A stretch of 64,000 nt of DNA from Stenotrophomonas maltophilia (GCA_002435595.1 DJBL01000091.1:1-64000); one strand, 5' to 3'. Positions 20,719 through 33,152 are shown, numbered from the stretch's first letter. The notes: generated by a model from the sequence alone, not told the origin. Made by a program: numbers and translations.

Positions 20719-21710
20719 GCGTTGGCGCGCTCCCGGTCGGTGATGTCGGCCAGGTTGGCCGGCAGGGTCTGTTCCAGCACGCGCCAGACCAGCTCCTCAA
20801 AGCCGATGCCGGCCTGCGCGGCCGCCTTGGGCACCAGCGAGTGGCTGGTCATGCCCGGGGCGGTGTTGACCTCAAGCAGGTAGAAGCGGCCGCTGGCGCG
20901 ATCGCGCATCACGTCGACCCGGCCCCAGCCACGGCACCCGGCGGCCTGGAAGGCGGCCAGGGCGATGCGGCGGATCTCGTTTTCGTCTTCGCCGTCCAGG
21001 CCCGGGCACAGGTACTGGGTGTCCTCGGCGATGTACTTGGCGTTGTAGTCGTACCACTGGCCCTTGGGCACGATGCGGATCGACGGCAGCGCCTGGTCGC
21101 CGAGGATGGCCACGGTGAGTTCGTCGCCGACCACCATCTGTTCCATCAGCAGCTGGCCGTCGTAGCGGGTGGCCAGGGCCACCGCCTCGTCCAGCCCGGC
21201 ATCGTCGATGACCCGGCTGATGCCCACGCTCGAGCCTTCGTTGGCCGGCTTGACCACCACCGGCAGGCCCAGCTCGGCCGCGGCGGCGTGCACGTCCACG
21301 CCCTCCACCAGCTTGACGTAGCGCGGGGTCGGCAGGCCCAGCGACAGCCACACCTGCTTGGTGCGGATCTTGTCCATGCTCAAGGCCGAGCCGAGCACGT
21401 CCGAACCGGTGTAGGGCACGCCGAAGGCCTGCATCAGGCCCTGCACGATGCCGTCCTCACCACCACCATTGTGGCCGTGCAGGATGTTGAACACGCGGTC
21501 GAAGCGCTGTTCCACCAGCGCCCGGGCCAGCGCCGGGATGCCATCGACGGCCACCGCATCGACGCCGCGCGCGCGCAGCGCTTCGATCACGTTGCGACCG
21601 GAATCCAGCGACACCTCGCGTTCGCTGGAGGTGCCGCCGAGCAGCACCGCCACGCGGCCGAAGCGGGCCGGGTCGGTGATGCGCAGCGAGGGGAAGAAGA
21701 TCGGGTTCAT
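20715..21710 (-). CDS. ddlB: D-alanine-D-alanine ligase
   Basis: Makes D-Ala-D-Ala for the peptidoglycan stem peptide in the cytoplasm, using two ATP-grasp subdomains. The 331-residue product contains [19 protein letters not shown] near residue 20, the serine loop region ([14 protein letters not shown]), and the C-terminal [20 protein letters not shown], which holds Mg and substrate residues. The start at 21710 overlaps the murC stop by 4 bases. Clustering with murC and ftsQ supports the ddlB assignment over ddlA. Confidence 0.97.
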   Translation of the reverse strand: MNPIFFPSLRITDPARFGRVAVLLGGTSSEREVSLDSGRNVIEALRARGVDAVAVDGIPALARALVEQRFDRVFNILHGHNGGGEDGIVQGLMQAFGVPYTGSDVLGSALSMDKIRTKQVWLSLGLPTPRYVKLVEGVDVHAAAAELGLPVVVKPANEGSSVGISRVIDDAGLDEAVALATRYDGQLLMEQMVVGDELTVAILGDQALPSIRIVPKGQWYDYNAKYIAEDTQYLCPGLDGEDENEIRRIALAAFQAAGCRGWGRVDVMRDRASGRFYLLEVNTAPGMTSHSLVPKAAAQAGIGFEELVWRVLEQTLPANLADITDRERANA

Positions 21711-23143
21711 GCGGCCGGGGTCTCCTTGAAGCCTTCGGTGGCGATCAGCTGCGCGATGTGGCCGATGTCGCCGGCCCCCATCATCAGCAGCAGGTCGCCG
21801 TCCTGCAGGACGTCGGGCAGCACGTGCGGCAGCTCGGCGGTCTGGCCGACCACCACCGGTTCGCTGCGGCCGCGCGCGCGGATGGCACGCGCCAGCGAGC
21901 GCGAATCGGCGCCGGGGATCGGCGCTTCGCCAGCCGGATAGACCTCGCTGAGCACCAGCGCGTCCACTTCGGACAGCACCGCGGCGAATGCGTCGAACTG
22001 GTCGCGGGTACGGCTGTAGCGGTGCGGCTGGAAGGCCACCACCAGGCGCTGGTCCGGCCAGCCGCCGCGGGCCGCGGCGAATACTGCCGCCAGCTCGCGC
22101 GGGTGATGGCCGTAATCGTCGATCACCCGCACCCGGGCACCGGTGTGGGTGGTGACGATGCCCAGGTCGTTGAAGCGGCGACCGATGCCGGCAAAGCTCT
22201 CCAGGGCGCGCGCGATCGCCTCCGGCGCCACGCCCAGCTGCCAGCCCACCGCCGCGGCGGCCAGTGCATTGAGCACGTTGTGCGCGCCCGGCAGGGCCAG
22301 GGTGACCGGATGGCTGCTGCCTTCGGGCAGGCGCAGGGTGAAGCGCATGCGCCGGCCGTCCTGGACCACGTCCTCGGCACGCACGTCGGCGTTGCTGCTC
22401 ATGCCGTAGCTCATGACATGGCGCGGGGTCTGCGCGGCCAGCGCGGCCACTTCCGGGTCGTCGATGCACAGTACGGCCAGGCCGTAGAACGGCAGGCGCT
22501 GCAGGAATTCGGCGAACGCAGCCTGGACCCGGGCAAAATCGTTGCCGTAGTTTTCCAGGTGGTCCGAATCGATGTTGGTGATCACCGACACCAGCGGGTT
22601 CAGGCGCAGGAAGCTGCCATCGCTTTCGTCGGCCTCGGCCACCAGCCACTGGCCACCGCCCAGCTTGGCGTTGGCGCCGGCGGCCAGCAGCTGGCCACCG
22701 ATCACGAAGGTCGGGTCCAGCCCGCCTTCGCTCAGCACCGCCGCGGTCAGGCTGGTGGTGGTGGTCTTGCCATGGGTGCCGGCCACGGCGATGCCGCGGC
22801 GGAAGCGCATCAGTTCGGCCAGCATGGCCGCACGCGGCATGATCGGGATGCGCTGGCTGCGCGCTTCCATCAGCTCGGGGTTGTCATCGCGGATCGCGCT
22901 GGACACCACCACGCAGTCGGTGCCCAGCACATTGGCCGCCGAGTGGCCACGCATCACGCGCGCGCCCAGGCTGGCCAGGCGACGGGTCGCGGCGTTGTCG
23001 GCGTTGTCCGAACCGGACACTTCATAGCCCAGGGTCAGCATCACTTCGGCGATGCCGCTCATGCCGGTGCCGCCGATGCCCACGAAGTGCACGCGCGGGA
23101 ACGCGCGGACCAGGTCGTTGGTGTCGTGCAGGCGGCGGATCAT
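21707..23143 (-). CDS. murC: UDP-N-acetylmuramate-L-alanine ligase
   Basis: Adds L-Ala to UDP-MurNAc, the first stem-peptide step. The 478-residue product has the N-terminal Rossmann motif [17 protein letters not shown] near residue 18, the Mur-ligase ATP loop GTHGKTTT near 119, and the central [10 protein letters not shown] segment. The start at 23143 ([11 protein letters not shown]) precedes the Rossmann strand; upstream sequence in frame belongs to the end of murG. It lies 31 bases after murG. Confidence 0.97.
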   Translation of the reverse strand: MIRRLHDTNDLVRAFPRVHFVGIGGTGMSGIAEVMLTLGYEVSGSDNADNAATRRLASLGARVMRGHSAANVLGTDCVVVSSAIRDDNPELMEARSQRIPIMPRAAMLAELMRFRRGIAVAGTHGKTTTTSLTAAVLSEGGLDPTFVIGGQLLAAGANAKLGGGQWLVAEADESDGSFLRLNPLVSVITNIDSDHLENYGNDFARVQAAFAEFLQRLPFYGLAVLCIDDPEVAALAAQTPRHVMSYGMSSNADVRAEDVVQDGRRMRFTLRLPEGSSHPVTLALPGAHNVLNALAAAAVGWQLGVAPEAIARALESFAGIGRRFNDLGIVTTHTGARVRVIDDYGHHPRELAAVFAAARGGWPDQRLVVAFQPHRYSRTRDQFDAFAAVLSEVDALVLSEVYPAGEAPIPGADSRSLARAIRARGRSEPVVVGQTAELPHVLPDVLQDGDLLLMMGAGDIGHIAQLIATEGFKETPAA

Positions 23144-23174
23144 GCGCGGCCTCGCGGCAGGCGCGTAACGGTCT

Positions 23175-24269
23175 TCATTTGGATTCCTCGAGAATGATGT
23201 CGGCGATGCGCTCGGCGGCATCGACCTTGGCCAGGGCACGCGCGGCGTTGGCCATCTGCATGCGACGGGCGGAATTTTCGGACAATTCGCGCAGCACACC
23301 CTGAAGGTGCGTCGCCAGCGTTTCATCCTGCTTCAGCAATACCGCCGCGCCGCGCTCGACCAGATACTCCGCGTTGCGGGTCTGGTGATCGTCCACGGCC
23401 GCGGCAAAGGGCACCAGCACGCTGCCGATCCCGACCGCGCAGAGTTCGGCCAGGGTCGAGGCACCGGAACGGCACACCACCAGGTCGGCCCAGGCGAACG
23501 CCTCGGCCATGTCGGCGATGAAGGCCTCCACGCGCGCGGGCACGCCGGCGTCCTGATAGGCCTGGAGCGCTTCGGCGTGCAGCTTCTCGCCGCTCTGGTG
23601 GCGCACGTCGACGGCCACGCTGCCGGCCAGTGCGGCCAGCGCCTGCGGCACGGCGTTGTTCAATGCGCGCGCGCCCTGGCTGCCACCAAGCACCAGCAGG
23701 CGCAGCGGACCCTGGCGGTTGGCCAGGCGCTGTTCGGGCGGTGCGATCGCGGCGATCTCGGCGCGCACCGGGTTGCCCACGGCCTCTTCGCGCTGGGCGA
23801 AGCTGCCCGGGAAGCCGGTCAGCAGGCGCCGCGCGAAGCGCGACAGGATGCGATTGGTCAGGCCCGGCGCGCGGTTCTGTTCATGCACCAGCAGCGGCAG
23901 CCCATGCAGGCGCGCGGCCAGCCCGCCGGGGCCGGAGGCGAAGCCGCCGAAGGCGATCACCGCACGCGGCTGGCGGTCGCGGATCAGGAAGCCCGCCGCG
24001 CGCACCGCGCGCAGCAGGCGGCCCGGCGCGGTCAGCAGTGCCAGCTTGCCCTTGCCGCGCAGGCCACTGATGGCCAGCGTGTCGATGTGGATGTCGTGCT
24101 GCGGCACCAGGCGGGTTTCCATGCCACCGTCGCTGCCCAGCCAGGTCACCGGGATGCCACGCGCGCGCAGCACCCGGGCCACGGCCAGGCCGGGGAAGAT
24201 GTGGCCGCCGGTACCGCCGGCCATGATCAGCACCGGACGCGGGTTGGAGGAGGGCGAATGCGTGCTCAT
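23175..24269 (-). CDS. murG: Lipid I N-acetylglucosaminyltransferase MurG
   Basis: Transfers GlcNAc to lipid I to make lipid II on the inner face of the membrane. The 364-residue product has the N-terminal Gly-rich loop [16 protein letters not shown] near residue 16. The second Gly-rich loop is [13 protein letters not shown], and the UDP-GlcNAc motif is [13 protein letters not shown]. The start ATG overlaps the ftsW stop by 4 bases. Confidence 0.97.
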   Translation of the reverse strand: MSTHSPSSNPRPVLIMAGGTGGHIFPGLAVARVLRARGIPVTWLGSDGGMETRLVPQHDIHIDTLAISGLRGKGKLALLTAPGRLLRAVRAAGFLIRDRQPRAVIAFGGFASGPGGLAARLHGLPLLVHEQNRAPGLTNRILSRFARRLLTGFPGSFAQREEAVGNPVRAEIAAIAPPEQRLANRQGPLRLLVLGGSQGARALNNAVPQALAALAGSVAVDVRHQSGEKLHAEALQAYQDAGVPARVEAFIADMAEAFAWADLVVCRSGASTLAELCAVGIGSVLVPFAAAVDDHQTRNAEYLVERGAAVLLKQDETLATHLQGVLRELSENSARRMQMANAARALAKVDAAERIADIILEESK

Positions 24270-25594
24270 CCCATCCTCCCCAGGGTCGGTTCGATGCGCT
24301 GCTGCATGCGGCTGGTGCCCCGCGGCGAACTGTCGCGCGGGGCGGTGTCGCGGGCACTGTCCTGCATGGCCGCAGCCACGGCCGAGGCGCCCGGCGCCCT
24401 GCCCGATTCGGTGGCCACCGGCTCGTCGCCTTCCGGCGCGCCCATGCGCACGGCCTGGCGGCGCTCGGCCCGATCCAGCTCGTAGGACACGCGCAGCAGC
24501 AGGCCCATCGCCACGCAGGTCATCAGCACGCTGGAGCCACCGGAGGAAATCAGCGGCAGGGTCAGGCCCTTGGTCGGCAGGATGCCCAGGTTGACACCGA
24601 TCGAGACGAAGCTCTGCATGCTGATCCACAGGCCGATGCCGAAGGCGATGTAGCCGGAGAAGTGGCGCTTCATTTCCACGCAGCGCATGCCCAGCCAGAA
24701 GGTGCGACCCACCAGCAGCGCATACAGGGCGATGATCAGGCAGGTGCCCAGGAAGCCCAGTTCCTCGGCGGTGACCGAGAAGATGAAGTCGGTATGCGCT
24801 TCGGGCAGGTAGTACAGCTTCTGCACCGAGTTGCCCAGGCCCACCCCGGTCCATTCGCCCCGGCCCACGGCCATCAGTGCGTTGGAGAGCTGGTAGCCGT
24901 CGCCCTGCTGGTCGGCCCACGGGTCCAGGAAGGAGGTGATGCGGCGCATGCGGTACGGCTCGATGATCGCCAGCGCGCTCATGCCGACCATGCCGATGAT
25001 CACCGGCATGGACATGCGCGGCATGTTGACCCCGCCCAGCACCAGCATGCCGGCGGTGATGGCCAGCAGCAGGGTCGAGGAACCGAAGTCCGGCTGCAGC
25101 AGCAGCAGCACCACCAGCGCGCCGGCCACGCCGAGCGGCTTGAGCATCGCCGGCCAGGTTGCATTGACCTCGTCGCGGAAGCGCACCAGGTAGCTGGACA
25201 GCCACACGATGTAGAGCACCTTCACCGCTTCGACGGTCTGGAACTTGGAAATGCCCAGGTTGATCCAGCGCCGGGCGCCGTTGACGCTGCTGCCCAGGCC
25301 CGGCACGAACACCACCACCAGCAGGGCAAAGCAGCCCAGCAGCAGCACCTGGTTGTACTGCTCGATGCTCTTGAGCTCGGTGCGCATGGCGATGATCGCC
25401 AGCACGATGCCCACCGCCAGGAAGATCAGGTGGCGGTTGAGGTAGTAGAACGGGCTGCTCATCAACGCGATCGAGCTCGACGCGACCATCACCACGCCCA
25501 GCCCGGTGAGCGCGATGATCGCGCCCAGCAGCCACTTGTCGAAGTGGCCTCCGATGGCTTCAAGGCGGGTTGCCTGGCGCGACAGGTCGTTCAT
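24266..25594 (-). CDS. ftsW: Peptidoglycan glycosyltransferase FtsW
   Basis: SEDS-family septal glycan polymerase that works with FtsI. The 442-residue product has about ten membrane spans beginning near residue 22. The conserved family stretches are [16 protein letters not shown], the [18 protein letters not shown] loop, and [14 protein letters not shown]. The extended cytoplasmic tail of about 70 residues is rich in Ala, Arg and Ser. It follows mraY directly with a TGATG one-base overlap; in most proteobacteria murD lies between these two. Confidence 0.97.
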   Translation of the reverse strand: MNDLSRQATRLEAIGGHFDKWLLGAIIALTGLGVVMVASSSIALMSSPFYYLNRHLIFLAVGIVLAIIAMRTELKSIEQYNQVLLLGCFALLVVVFVPGLGSSVNGARRWINLGISKFQTVEAVKVLYIVWLSSYLVRFRDEVNATWPAMLKPLGVAGALVVLLLLQPDFGSSTLLLAITAGMLVLGGVNMPRMSMPVIIGMVGMSALAIIEPYRMRRITSFLDPWADQQGDGYQLSNALMAVGRGEWTGVGLGNSVQKLYYLPEAHTDFIFSVTAEELGFLGTCLIIALYALLVGRTFWLGMRCVEMKRHFSGYIAFGIGLWISMQSFVSIGVNLGILPTKGLTLPLISSGGSSVLMTCVAMGLLLRVSYELDRAERRQAVRMGAPEGDEPVATESGRAPGASAVAAAMQDSARDTAPRDSSPRGTSRMQQRIEPTLGRMG

Positions 25595-26679
25595 CAGCGG
25601 ACCTTCAACGTGGCCAGGCCGATCAGCACCAGCACCACCGAGATGATCCAGAAGCGCACGATCACGCGCGGCTCGGGCCAGCCCTTCAGTTCAAAGTGGT
25701 GATGGATCGGGGCCATGCGGAACACGCGCTTGCCGGTCAGCTTGAACGAGGCGACCTGGATCATCACCGACAGCGTCTCGATTACGAACACCCCGCCCAT
25801 GATCACCAGCACCAGCTCCTGGCGGGTGATCACCGCGATGGTGCCCAGCACCGCACCCAGCGCCAGCGCGCCGATGTCGCCCATGAAGACCATGGCCGGG
25901 TAGGTGTTGAACCACAGGAAGCCCAGGCCGGCACCGGCGATCGCCGCGCAGATGATGACCAGCTCGCCGGCGCCCGGGATCTGCGGGATCTGCAGGTAGT
26001 TGGAGAACACCACGTTGCCCGAGGCATAGGCGAACACGCCCAGCGCGCAGGCCACCAGCACGGTGGGCATGATCGCCAGGCCATCCAGCCCGTCGGTCAG
26101 ATTGACCGCGTTGGAGAAGCCGACGATCCAGAAATAGGCGATGGCCACGAAGCTGATGCCGGCCAGCGGCAGCGCCACCGACTTGAACATCGGGATGTAG
26201 AAGGTGAGCGCGGCGGGTACGTCGGCGGTGTAGAACAGGAACAGGCCGGCGGCCAGGCCGAAGATCGACTGCAGCAGGTACTTCCAGCGCGACTTCAGCC
26301 CGTTGGGGTCACGGCGCACGATCTTGATCCAGTCGTCGTACCAGCCGATCGCGCCGAAGCACAGCATCACCGCCAGCACCACCCACACGTAGCGGTTGCG
26401 CAGGTCGGCCCACAGCAGCACCGACAGGGTAATGGTGAGCAGGATCAGCGAACCGCCCATGGTCGGCGTGCCGGCCTTGGAGAAGTGGGTCTGCGGACCG
26501 TCGGTACGGATCGGCTGGCCGCCCTTGAACTGGGCCAGCTTGCGGATCATCGCCGGGCCCAGCCACAGCGACAGGAACAGCGCGGTGAGCGCTGCCAGGA
26601 TGCCGCGCAGAGTCAGATAGCCGAACAGCCCGAACAGGCTCTCCAACTGCTGCAACCATCGGGCCAGTTCAAGCAACAT
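25594..26679 (-). CDS. mraY: Phospho-MurNAc-pentapeptide translocase MraY
   Basis: Integral membrane enzyme that transfers phospho-MurNAc-pentapeptide to undecaprenyl phosphate, giving lipid I. The 361-residue product has the family length. It shows the catalytic Asp region WYDDWIKIV near residue 114, [13 protein letters not shown], and the histidine motif [15 protein letters not shown] near the C-terminus. It overlaps murF by 11 bases. The next gene is ftsW, not murD. Confidence 0.98.
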   Translation of the reverse strand: MLLELARWLQQLESLFGLFGYLTLRGILAALTALFLSLWLGPAMIRKLAQFKGGQPIRTDGPQTHFSKAGTPTMGGSLILLTITLSVLLWADLRNRYVWVVLAVMLCFGAIGWYDDWIKIVRRDPNGLKSRWKYLLQSIFGLAAGLFLFYTADVPAALTFYIPMFKSVALPLAGISFVAIAYFWIVGFSNAVNLTDGLDGLAIMPTVLVACALGVFAYASGNVVFSNYLQIPQIPGAGELVIICAAIAGAGLGFLWFNTYPAMVFMGDIGALALGAVLGTIAVITRQELVLVIMGGVFVIETLSVMIQVASFKLTGKRVFRMAPIHHHFELKGWPEPRVIVRFWIISVVLVLIGLATLKVR

Positions 26680-28063
26680 TGGGGCTTTCCTCTCCTCGCG
26701 CCAGCAGCGCTTTCACAATTTTGTCCATGGCACTGCCGCGCGAACCCTTGACCAGGCAGCGCACGCCAGCATGCAGTTCATCGGCCAGCGCCGCGGCCAG
26801 CGCGTCGTGGTCGGCGAAGTGCCGGCCGCCCTCGCCAAAGGCGCTCGATGCGGCCGCGCTCAGCGGACCCAGCGTGTACAGGCGCTTGAGCCCGGCCTCG
26901 CGGGCGCGGCGCCCGGCCTGGGCGTGCAGTGCCTCGCCGTCGGGGCCGAGTTCACGCATGTCGCCCAGCACCAGCCAGCCCTCGGCCTTGCCGCCGGCCA
27001 GCGCGTCGATCGCCGCGGCCAGCGAGCCCGGATTGGCGTTGTAGCTGTCATCGATCAACACCGCGCCGTTGGGCAGCTGATGGGCGATCTGGCGGCCGGG
27101 TACCGGCTCGGCACGGGCCAGGCCCTGCGCGATCTGGTCCAGGCCGATGCCGGCGGCCAGCGCCAGCGAGGCGGCGGCCAGGGCATTGCTGATGTCGTGC
27201 CGGCCCGGCAGCGCCAACGCGATTTCGACGTTGCCCTGCGGGCTGGTCAGCAGGAACTGGCTGCCCGAGGCGCCCGGACGGATCGCCAGCGCGCCAACGT
27301 CGGCGCTGTGGTCCAGGCCGTAGCGCAGCACGCGGCTGCGCGGCGGCTGGCCCACGATGTGCTGCTCGAACCAGATCCCGAAGGCGTCGTCGGCGTTGAT
27401 CACCGCCACGCCATCGGCCGGCAGCGCGGCGTAGATGGCACCCTTGGTGGTGGCCACGCCCTGCAGGCTGCCCATCCGTTCCAGGTGGGCCGGGGCGATG
27501 TTGTTCACCAGCGCGTACTGCGGGCGCACGATATCGGTGAGGTAGGCGATGTCGCCCGGCTTGCCAGCGCCCATCTCGTAGATGGCAAAGTCGGCGTCTT
27601 CGGGCGCATCGAGCACGGCCAGCGGCAGCCCGATCTCGTTGTTGCGGTTGCCCGGGTTGGCATAGACCACCTTGTGCTGCTCGCGCGCGACCTGTTCCAG
27701 GATCGCCAGCAGCAGGCTCTTGACGCTGGTCTTGCCGTTGCTGCCGGTGATGGCGAACACCGCAGTGGCGCGGTCGCGCTGCATGCCATGGGCGATGCGG
27801 CCCAGCGCGTGCTCGCTGTCGGCCACCACGATCTGCGGCAACGGCACGTCCAGCAGCCGCTCCACCAGCATCGCCGAGGCACCGCGCGCAACCGCGTCGG
27901 CGGCAAAATCGTGGCCGTCGAAACGCTCGCCGCGCAGCGCCACGTACAGGCTGCCGGGGGCAAGGGTGCGGGTGTCGTTGCTGATGGCGTCGATGGCGGT
28001 GTCATCGCCATGGATTTCGCCACCGGCCCAGTGCGCGATCAACGACAGCGGAGTGCGCTTCAC
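26669..28063 (-). CDS. murF: UDP-MurNAc-tripeptide-D-alanyl-D-alanine ligase
   Basis: Adds D-Ala-D-Ala to UDP-MurNAc-tripeptide. The 464-residue product carries the ATP loop GSNGKTSVK near residue 107, the central [13 protein letters not shown], and the DSYNANPGS motif near 334 typical of MurF. The start at 28063 overlaps the murE stop by 4 bases. With ddlB downstream, both dipeptide synthesis and its transfer are in this transcript. Confidence 0.97.
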   Translation of the reverse strand: MKRTPLSLIAHWAGGEIHGDDTAIDAISNDTRTLAPGSLYVALRGERFDGHDFAADAVARGASAMLVERLLDVPLPQIVVADSEHALGRIAHGMQRDRATAVFAITGSNGKTSVKSLLLAILEQVAREQHKVVYANPGNRNNEIGLPLAVLDAPEDADFAIYEMGAGKPGDIAYLTDIVRPQYALVNNIAPAHLERMGSLQGVATTKGAIYAALPADGVAVINADDAFGIWFEQHIVGQPPRSRVLRYGLDHSADVGALAIRPGASGSQFLLTSPQGNVEIALALPGRHDISNALAAASLALAAGIGLDQIAQGLARAEPVPGRQIAHQLPNGAVLIDDSYNANPGSLAAAIDALAGGKAEGWLVLGDMRELGPDGEALHAQAGRRAREAGLKRLYTLGPLSAAASSAFGEGGRHFADHDALAAALADELHAGVRCLVKGSRGSAMDKIVKALLARGEESPNVA

Positions 28064-29544
28064 GGGGACACCTCCTGCAGGCGCGCTGCCAGCACGCGGC
28101 CGGCGACCTCGGTGTCGTCGAAGGGATGCTTAACGCCGTGGACTTCCTGGTAGGGCTCATGGCCCTTGCCGGCGATCAGCACGATGTCGTCGGCACCGGC
28201 CAGGCCGATCGCGGTGGCGATCGCGGCGGCGCGGTCGCGCTGCACGGTGGCCGCGGCCGGCGAGCTCAGCCCGGCGACGATGTCGGCCACGATGCGGTCG
28301 CCGTCTTCGCTGCGCGGGTTGTCATCGGTGACGATCACCACCTCGGCGTACTTCTCGGCGATGGCCGCCATCTGCGGCCGCTTGCCGGTATCACGCTCGC
28401 CGCCGCAGCCGAACACGCAGACCAGGCGCCCGACCAGGTGGTCGTGCAGGCTGGCCAGCGCCTGTTCCAGCGCATCGGGGGTGTGGGCGTAGTCGACCAC
28501 CACGGTGGGCAGGCCGTGCTCGCCGCCGAGCCGGTTCATGCGCCCGGCAATCGGCTGCAGCTGCGACAGCAGCGCGGCGATCGCGGCCGGCGCGTGGTCC
28601 AGCGCATACAGCGCGCCGGCCACGGCCAGCAGGTTGTCCACGTTGAAGCGGCCCAGCAGCGGCGACTGCACCGGGTGGCGCGCGCCCTCCACCACCAGGT
28701 CGAAGGCGATGCCGCGGCCGTCGAGCTTCAACGAATCGGCGCGCAGCGTGGCCTGCTGCGCGCCGCGCGAGCTCAGCCCGATCTGGCGCACGCTGGCATC
28801 GACGGTGCGCAGCAGTTCGCTGCCGAAGCTGTCGTCCAGGTTGACCACCGCCGCCTTGAGGCCGTCGCGGTGGAACAGCCTGGCCTTGGCGGCACCGTAC
28901 TGGACCATGTCGCCGTGGTAATCCAGGTGATCACGGGTGAGGTTGGTGAACACCGCCACGTCGTAGTGCACGGCATCCACGCGCCCCTGGTCGAGCGCGT
29001 GCGAGCTGACTTCCATCGCCACCGCGCGGGCGCCGTCGTCGCGCAGCTGCGCGAGGACGTCATGCATCTGCAGCACCAACGGCGTGGTGAAGCCGGTCGG
29101 CACCACGTGGCCATAAAGACCCACGCCCAACGTGCCGATACTTCCACTGACGGTGCCGAGCAGATGCCAGGCCTGGGCCAGCAGCTGCACGGTGGAGGTC
29201 TTGCCGTTGGTGCCGGTCACGCCCACCATCGTCATCGCGCGCGAGGGATGGCCGTGGAACTGGTCGGCCATCGCGCCCATGCGCGTGCGCAGGCCGGGCA
29301 CGGCGATGGCCTCGGCCGGGGCCGGCAGCTCGGCCGGCGCCGGCGGTTCGAACAGGATCGCGCCGGCACCGTTGGCCAGTGCCTGGTCGACGAAACCCAG
29401 CCCGTGCGCGCCGAAGCCGGCGATCGCCACGAAGGCATTGCCCGGGCGCACGGCCCGGCTGTCCAGCACCAGGCCGGTGATGGTCGGATCGCGGCTCAGG
29501 GCCACATCGGGGATCAACTGCGAAAGCAACATCGTCTGGCTCAT
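28060..29544 (-). CDS. murE: UDP-MurNAc-L-Ala-D-Glu-meso-DAP ligase
   Basis: Adds the third stem-peptide residue. The 494-residue product has the ATP loop [10 protein letters not shown] near residue 120 and the diaminopimelate-recognition motif DNPR in [10 protein letters not shown], so meso-DAP rather than lysine is expected. The start at 29544 overlaps the ftsI stop by 4 bases; a second in-frame ATG lies four codons downstream. Confidence 0.97.
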   Translation of the reverse strand: MSQTMLLSQLIPDVALSRDPTITGLVLDSRAVRPGNAFVAIAGFGAHGLGFVDQALANGAGAILFEPPAPAELPAPAEAIAVPGLRTRMGAMADQFHGHPSRAMTMVGVTGTNGKTSTVQLLAQAWHLLGTVSGSIGTLGVGLYGHVVPTGFTTPLVLQMHDVLAQLRDDGARAVAMEVSSHALDQGRVDAVHYDVAVFTNLTRDHLDYHGDMVQYGAAKARLFHRDGLKAAVVNLDDSFGSELLRTVDASVRQIGLSSRGAQQATLRADSLKLDGRGIAFDLVVEGARHPVQSPLLGRFNVDNLLAVAGALYALDHAPAAIAALLSQLQPIAGRMNRLGGEHGLPTVVVDYAHTPDALEQALASLHDHLVGRLVCVFGCGGERDTGKRPQMAAIAEKYAEVVIVTDDNPRSEDGDRIVADIVAGLSSPAAATVQRDRAAAIATAIGLAGADDIVLIAGKGHEPYQEVHGVKHPFDDTEVAGRVLAARLQEVSP

Positions 29545-31385
29545 TGGGTGCCTCCCTGCGGGGGCGGCACCGTGGCGTGCGCGCTGGGCAGCGCGGCATC
29601 GAATTCGGCGGCGGCGTCGGGGGCGATCACCGTTTCCGGCGGCGGCATCGGCAACGAGGAGGCGGTGTGCCCCAGCTTTCCCGACTGCTGGGCGGCCAGC
29701 CACGACTCGATGTCGTCCGGCGGCACGTCCATCAGGCGCAGCGCGCCTTCCATCACGTTGTGGAACACCGGCGCGGACACCAGGCCGCCGTAGTACTTGC
29801 CTGCCTGCGGGTCGTTGATCACGATCACCGTGGCAAAGCGCGGGTTGGTCGCCGGCACCACGCCGGCAAACAGTGCGTTGTAATGCCCGCGCTCGTAGCC
29901 GCCGGGGCCGGCCTTGCGTGCGGTACCGGTCTTGCCGGCCACGTGGTAGCCGAGCACCGCGGCCTGCTTGGCACCGCCCTGGGTGACCACGGTTTCCATC
30001 ATCGCCACCACGTCCCGGGCGATGTTGGGGTCGATGATCTGCTTGCCTTCGTTGCGCTGGCCCTTGACGAAGGTCGGCGCGATCAACTTGCCGCCGTTGC
30101 CCAGCGCCGAGTAGGCGGTGGCGATCTGCAGCGGAGTGACGTTGAGGCCGTAACCGTAGGACATGGTGGTCTTGGACGAACCGCTCCAGCGCGCCGGGCG
30201 CGGCAGCACGCCGGCCGATTCGCCCGGGAAGCCGCTGTGCGGCGAGACGCCGTAGCCGAAGCTGTGGACGTGGTCGTAGAACACCTGGTCGGGCATCTTG
30301 GCGGCGATCTTGGCCGCGCCGATGTTCGAGCTGCGGGTGATCACGCCGGTGACGTTGAGCACGCCGTTGTTACGCGGCACGTCCTTGATGGTGAACCGGC
30401 CCACAGCCATGTAGCCCGGGTTGGTATCCACCGTGGTGTCCTTGGTGACCACGCCGGACTGCAGCGCCGAGGCGATGGTCAACGGCTTCATGGTCGAGCC
30501 GGGCTCGACCAGGTCGGTCACCGCGCGGTTGCGGCGGGTGTCCGGGGCGGCGCCGCCGACCGAATTGGGGTTGTAGGTGGGCAGGTTGACCATGGCCAGC
30601 ACTTCACCGGTGGCCACGTCCATGATCACCATCGAGCCGCCGGCCGCCTTGTTGGCGATCAGCGCGTTGCGCAGCTCCTTGAAGGCCAGGAACTGGATGC
30701 GGCGGTCGATGCTGAGGGTGAGGTCCTTGCCCGGCTCGGCGGCGCGCAGCAGGTCGCTCTCCACCGTGTCGCCCTTGCGGTTGCGGATCACCCGCTTGGC
30801 GCCGGCCTTGCCGCGCAGCCATTCGTCGAAGGCCAGCTCCAGCCCTTCCTGGCCGCGGTCGTCGATGTTGGTGAAGCCCAGCACGTGCGCCATCGCCTCA
30901 CCCTGCGGGTAGAAGCGGCGGAACTCGCGCTGCGAGGCCACGCCCGGGATCTTCAGCGCCACCACCTTCTCGGCCTCGTCGGGATTGATCCGGCGGCGCA
31001 GGTACATGAATTCCTTGTCGGCCTTCTGCGACAGCCTGGAGGTCAGCTCGTCCAGCGGCATGCCCAGCGCCGTGGCCAGCTCGGGGATCCGGTCCGGCGC
31101 GCGCAGCAGTTCCTGCGGATTGACCCAGATCGAGGCGACCGGGGTGGACACGGCCACCGGCTCGCCGTTGCGGTCGGTGATCATGCCGCGCGAGGTGTTG
31201 ATCGGCAGCTCGCGCAGGTAACGCGCCTCGCCCTGGCGCTGGTAGAAGTCGCTGTTGATGATCTGCACGTAAGCCGCGCGGCCCACCAGCGATACCGAGC
31301 ACAGGCCCAGCGCCAGGCCCACCCACTTCAGGCGCTGGCGCAGGTTGAAACTGTTGCGTGCACGGTTGCGACCGGACTTGTTCAT
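29541..31385 (-). CDS. ftsI: Septal transpeptidase FtsI (PBP3)
   Basis: Class B penicillin-binding protein that crosslinks septal peptidoglycan with FtsW. The 614-residue product has a membrane anchor near residues 20-40 and a dimerisation/pedestal region. The transpeptidase domain carries the active-site serine in EPGSTMKPL, SxN in [10 protein letters not shown], and KTG in [12 protein letters not shown]. The Pro/Ala-rich C-terminal tail of about 50 residues is longer than in E. coli. It overlaps ftsL and murE by 4 bases each. Confidence 0.97.
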   Translation of the reverse strand: MNKSGRNRARNSFNLRQRLKWVGLALGLCSVSLVGRAAYVQIINSDFYQRQGEARYLRELPINTSRGMITDRNGEPVAVSTPVASIWVNPQELLRAPDRIPELATALGMPLDELTSRLSQKADKEFMYLRRRINPDEAEKVVALKIPGVASQREFRRFYPQGEAMAHVLGFTNIDDRGQEGLELAFDEWLRGKAGAKRVIRNRKGDTVESDLLRAAEPGKDLTLSIDRRIQFLAFKELRNALIANKAAGGSMVIMDVATGEVLAMVNLPTYNPNSVGGAAPDTRRNRAVTDLVEPGSTMKPLTIASALQSGVVTKDTTVDTNPGYMAVGRFTIKDVPRNNGVLNVTGVITRSSNIGAAKIAAKMPDQVFYDHVHSFGYGVSPHSGFPGESAGVLPRPARWSGSSKTTMSYGYGLNVTPLQIATAYSALGNGGKLIAPTFVKGQRNEGKQIIDPNIARDVVAMMETVVTQGGAKQAAVLGYHVAGKTGTARKAGPGGYERGHYNALFAGVVPATNPRFATVIVINDPQAGKYYGGLVSAPVFHNVMEGALRLMDVPPDDIESWLAAQQSGKLGHTASSLPMPPPETVIAPDAAAEFDAALPSAHATVPPPQGGTQ

Positions 31386-31645
31386 GGCCGTACCACCACC
31401 ACGTCCGCCGCTTCGGGGAACTTCATGTCCAGCTTCTCGCGGGCGACCCGGTCGACCCGGGTAGCCTCGGCCAGGGTCGCCTGCTCCAGCTGCAGGCGGC
31501 CGAATTCGATGTTGAGCTCATCGCGTGCGCGCTCGACCCGGGACAGCTCGATGAAGGTCTGGCGATGACGGTGGCGCATGAACACCACCCCGATCGCCGA
31601 GGCGACGGTGCAGGCCAGCAACACGATGAGGATCAGGCGACTCAC
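31382..31645 (-). CDS. ftsL: Cell division protein FtsL
   Basis: Small bitopic divisome protein that works with FtsB and FtsQ to activate FtsWI. The 87-residue product has a membrane span near residues 4-22, then a heptad-patterned coiled coil ([20 protein letters not shown]) and a short tail. The GTG at 31645 was chosen because it overlaps the rsmH stop (GTGA) and puts the membrane span at the N-terminus. Position between rsmH and ftsI supports the name, since FtsL sequences diverge strongly. Confidence 0.9.
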   Translation of the reverse strand: MSRLILIVLLACTVASAIGVVFMRHRHRQTFIELSRVERARDELNIEFGRLQLEQATLAEATRVDRVAREKLDMKFPEAADVVVVRP

Positions 31646-32628
31646 CCGGCCACCCCGCACTTCTCGGCCACGCGCAGCACGGCGCTGCGCGAGCGCGGGT
31701 TGACCGCCAGCTCGTCGTCTTCGGCCTTGATGGCGCCGCCATGCAGGACCAGGGTCGGCACGAACGGCTGCGCCTCGGGCAACCGGCGGTTGCTCGGCGG
31801 GGCCTTGGCGTGGCGGTTCATGAACTGCTTGACGATGCGGTCTTCCAGCGAATGGAAGCTGATCACCGCCAGCCGGCCACCGGGCTTGAGCCGTGCCATC
31901 GCCGCGTCCAGGCCGGCCTCGAGATCGGCCAGCTCGCGGTTGATGTGGATGCGGATGGCCTGGAAGCTGCGCGTGGCCGGGTTGATCTTGTCCTTGCCAC
32001 GCGGCATCACCGCCGCGATCGCGTCGGCGAGCTCGGCGGTCCGGGTGAACGGCTGCTTCTCGCGGCGCGCCACCAGGGCGCGGGCGATGCGCCGGCTCTG
32101 GCGTTCTTCGCCATAGGTCCACAGCACATCGGCGATCTCGCGTTCTTCGGCGCGGTTGAGCCACTGCGCCGCGCTTTCGCCGCTGTCCGGGTCCATGCGC
32201 ATGTCCAGTGGGCCATCCTTGCCGAAGCTGAAACCACGCTCGGCCACGTCCAGCTGCGGCGAGGACACGCCGAGGTCGAACAGCACCCCGTCCAGGCCCT
32301 GCGCGGTGGCGTCCCAGTGCAGCAGGTCGGCGAAGCTGCCACGGAAGATCGACACGCGCGGGTCCGGCGCGAAATCGCGCTCGGCTACCGCAATCGCCTC
32401 CGGATCCTTGTCCATGACCAGCAGCCGGCCTCCAGGACCGAGTTGCTCGAGCACGCCGCGGGCGTGACCGCCACGACCAAACGTGCCATCGAGATACGTT
32501 CCGTTTTCGATCACCCTCAGGCCGTCCAGGACCTGCGTGTACAGAACCGGCAGATGCCCCGCCGGCGACTGCGACACCGGAAGGTGACCGGTCTGCGCTG
32601 CTCCGCGCATCCGGGCACCCCGGCTCAC
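31642..32628 (-). CDS. rsmH: 16S rRNA m4C1402 methyltransferase
   Basis: SAM-dependent enzyme (formerly MraW) that methylates N4 of C1402 in the 16S P site. The 328-residue product shows [14 protein letters not shown] (SAM loop) near residue 48, [13 protein letters not shown] near 115, and the C-terminal [14 protein letters not shown]. The GTG at 32628 overlaps the mraZ stop by 4 bases; the ATG at 32610 is an alternative that loses six residues. rsmI, which modifies the ribose of the same base, lies 2.2 kb away. Confidence 0.96.
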   Translation of the reverse strand: MSRGARMRGAAQTGHLPVSQSPAGHLPVLYTQVLDGLRVIENGTYLDGTFGRGGHARGVLEQLGPGGRLLVMDKDPEAIAVAERDFAPDPRVSIFRGSFADLLHWDATAQGLDGVLFDLGVSSPQLDVAERGFSFGKDGPLDMRMDPDSGESAAQWLNRAEEREIADVLWTYGEERQSRRIARALVARREKQPFTRTAELADAIAAVMPRGKDKINPATRSFQAIRIHINRELADLEAGLDAAMARLKPGGRLAVISFHSLEDRIVKQFMNRHAKAPPSNRRLPEAQPFVPTLVLHGGAIKAEDDELAVNPRSRSAVLRVAEKCGVAG

Positions 32629-33071
32629 AACTTCAGGTCGAGCAACCCATCGCCCAGATCCCCGTCAGACAACGTCTGCTGGATCAATGCGCGATGTGCC
32701 TGCTCGCTCCACAATTCGAATTTGTCGCCCATGCCGAGCAGAACCGCCTTCTTTTCAATGCCAACGGCACCGCGGTGGCTGGCAGGAATACTGATGCGGC
32801 CGTTGCCGTCCAGCTCCAGATGCGCGGCCGAACCGACCAGCTTCTGTTGCAGCAGACGCACGACGCGCTGTGTGTTGGGTTTGGCCATGACGTCGTCGCG
32901 GACCCGCTCCCACTCGGTTTCGGCATACAGCCACAGGCAGCCGGACTCGAAGGGGTTGTAGGTCAGGACCAGGCGGTTGTTGCTCACACGCGCGACAAGG
33001 TCACGATGCGCGGTGGGAACCGCCATGCGTCCTTTATCGTCAACCGTGATGGCCGTCTCGCCCTGAAACAC
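32625..33071 (-). CDS. mraZ: Transcriptional regulator MraZ
   Basis: DNA-binding protein of the AbrB/MazE swapped-hairpin type that represses its own dcw operon in E. coli. The 148-residue product begins [19 protein letters not shown] and repeats the fold in the second half ([19 protein letters not shown]), the family's duplicated layout. The start is a GTG at 33071 with AAGGAAAGG 10-18 bases upstream. Its likely operator lies 38 bases upstream of the start. Confidence 0.97.
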   Translation of the reverse strand: MFQGETAITVDDKGRMAVPTAHRDLVARVSNNRLVLTYNPFESGCLWLYAETEWERVRDDVMAKPNTQRVVRLLQQKLVGSAAHLELDGNGRISIPASHRGAVGIEKKAVLLGMGDKFELWSEQAHRALIQQTLSDGDLGDGLLDLKL

Positions 33072-33108
33072 GACGCGTGCACCTTTCCTTCGCCCGGATG
33101 AAACATTG

Positions 33109-33133
33109 AACCACGAAAAACCACAAAAAACCC
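33109..33133 (-). promoter_or_regulatory. MraZ operator: three 5-base direct repeats with a 10-base period
   Basis: On the minus strand GGGTT, TGGTT and TGGTT follow each other with exact 5-base spacers. MraZ is known to bind three direct TGGG-like repeats with this spacing upstream of its own gene. The repeats lie in the leader, about 13 bases past the expected transcript start, where binding would block elongation or clearance. Confidence 0.75.
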
Positions 33134-33152
33134 GGTTTTGCCTCTGTTGCCC

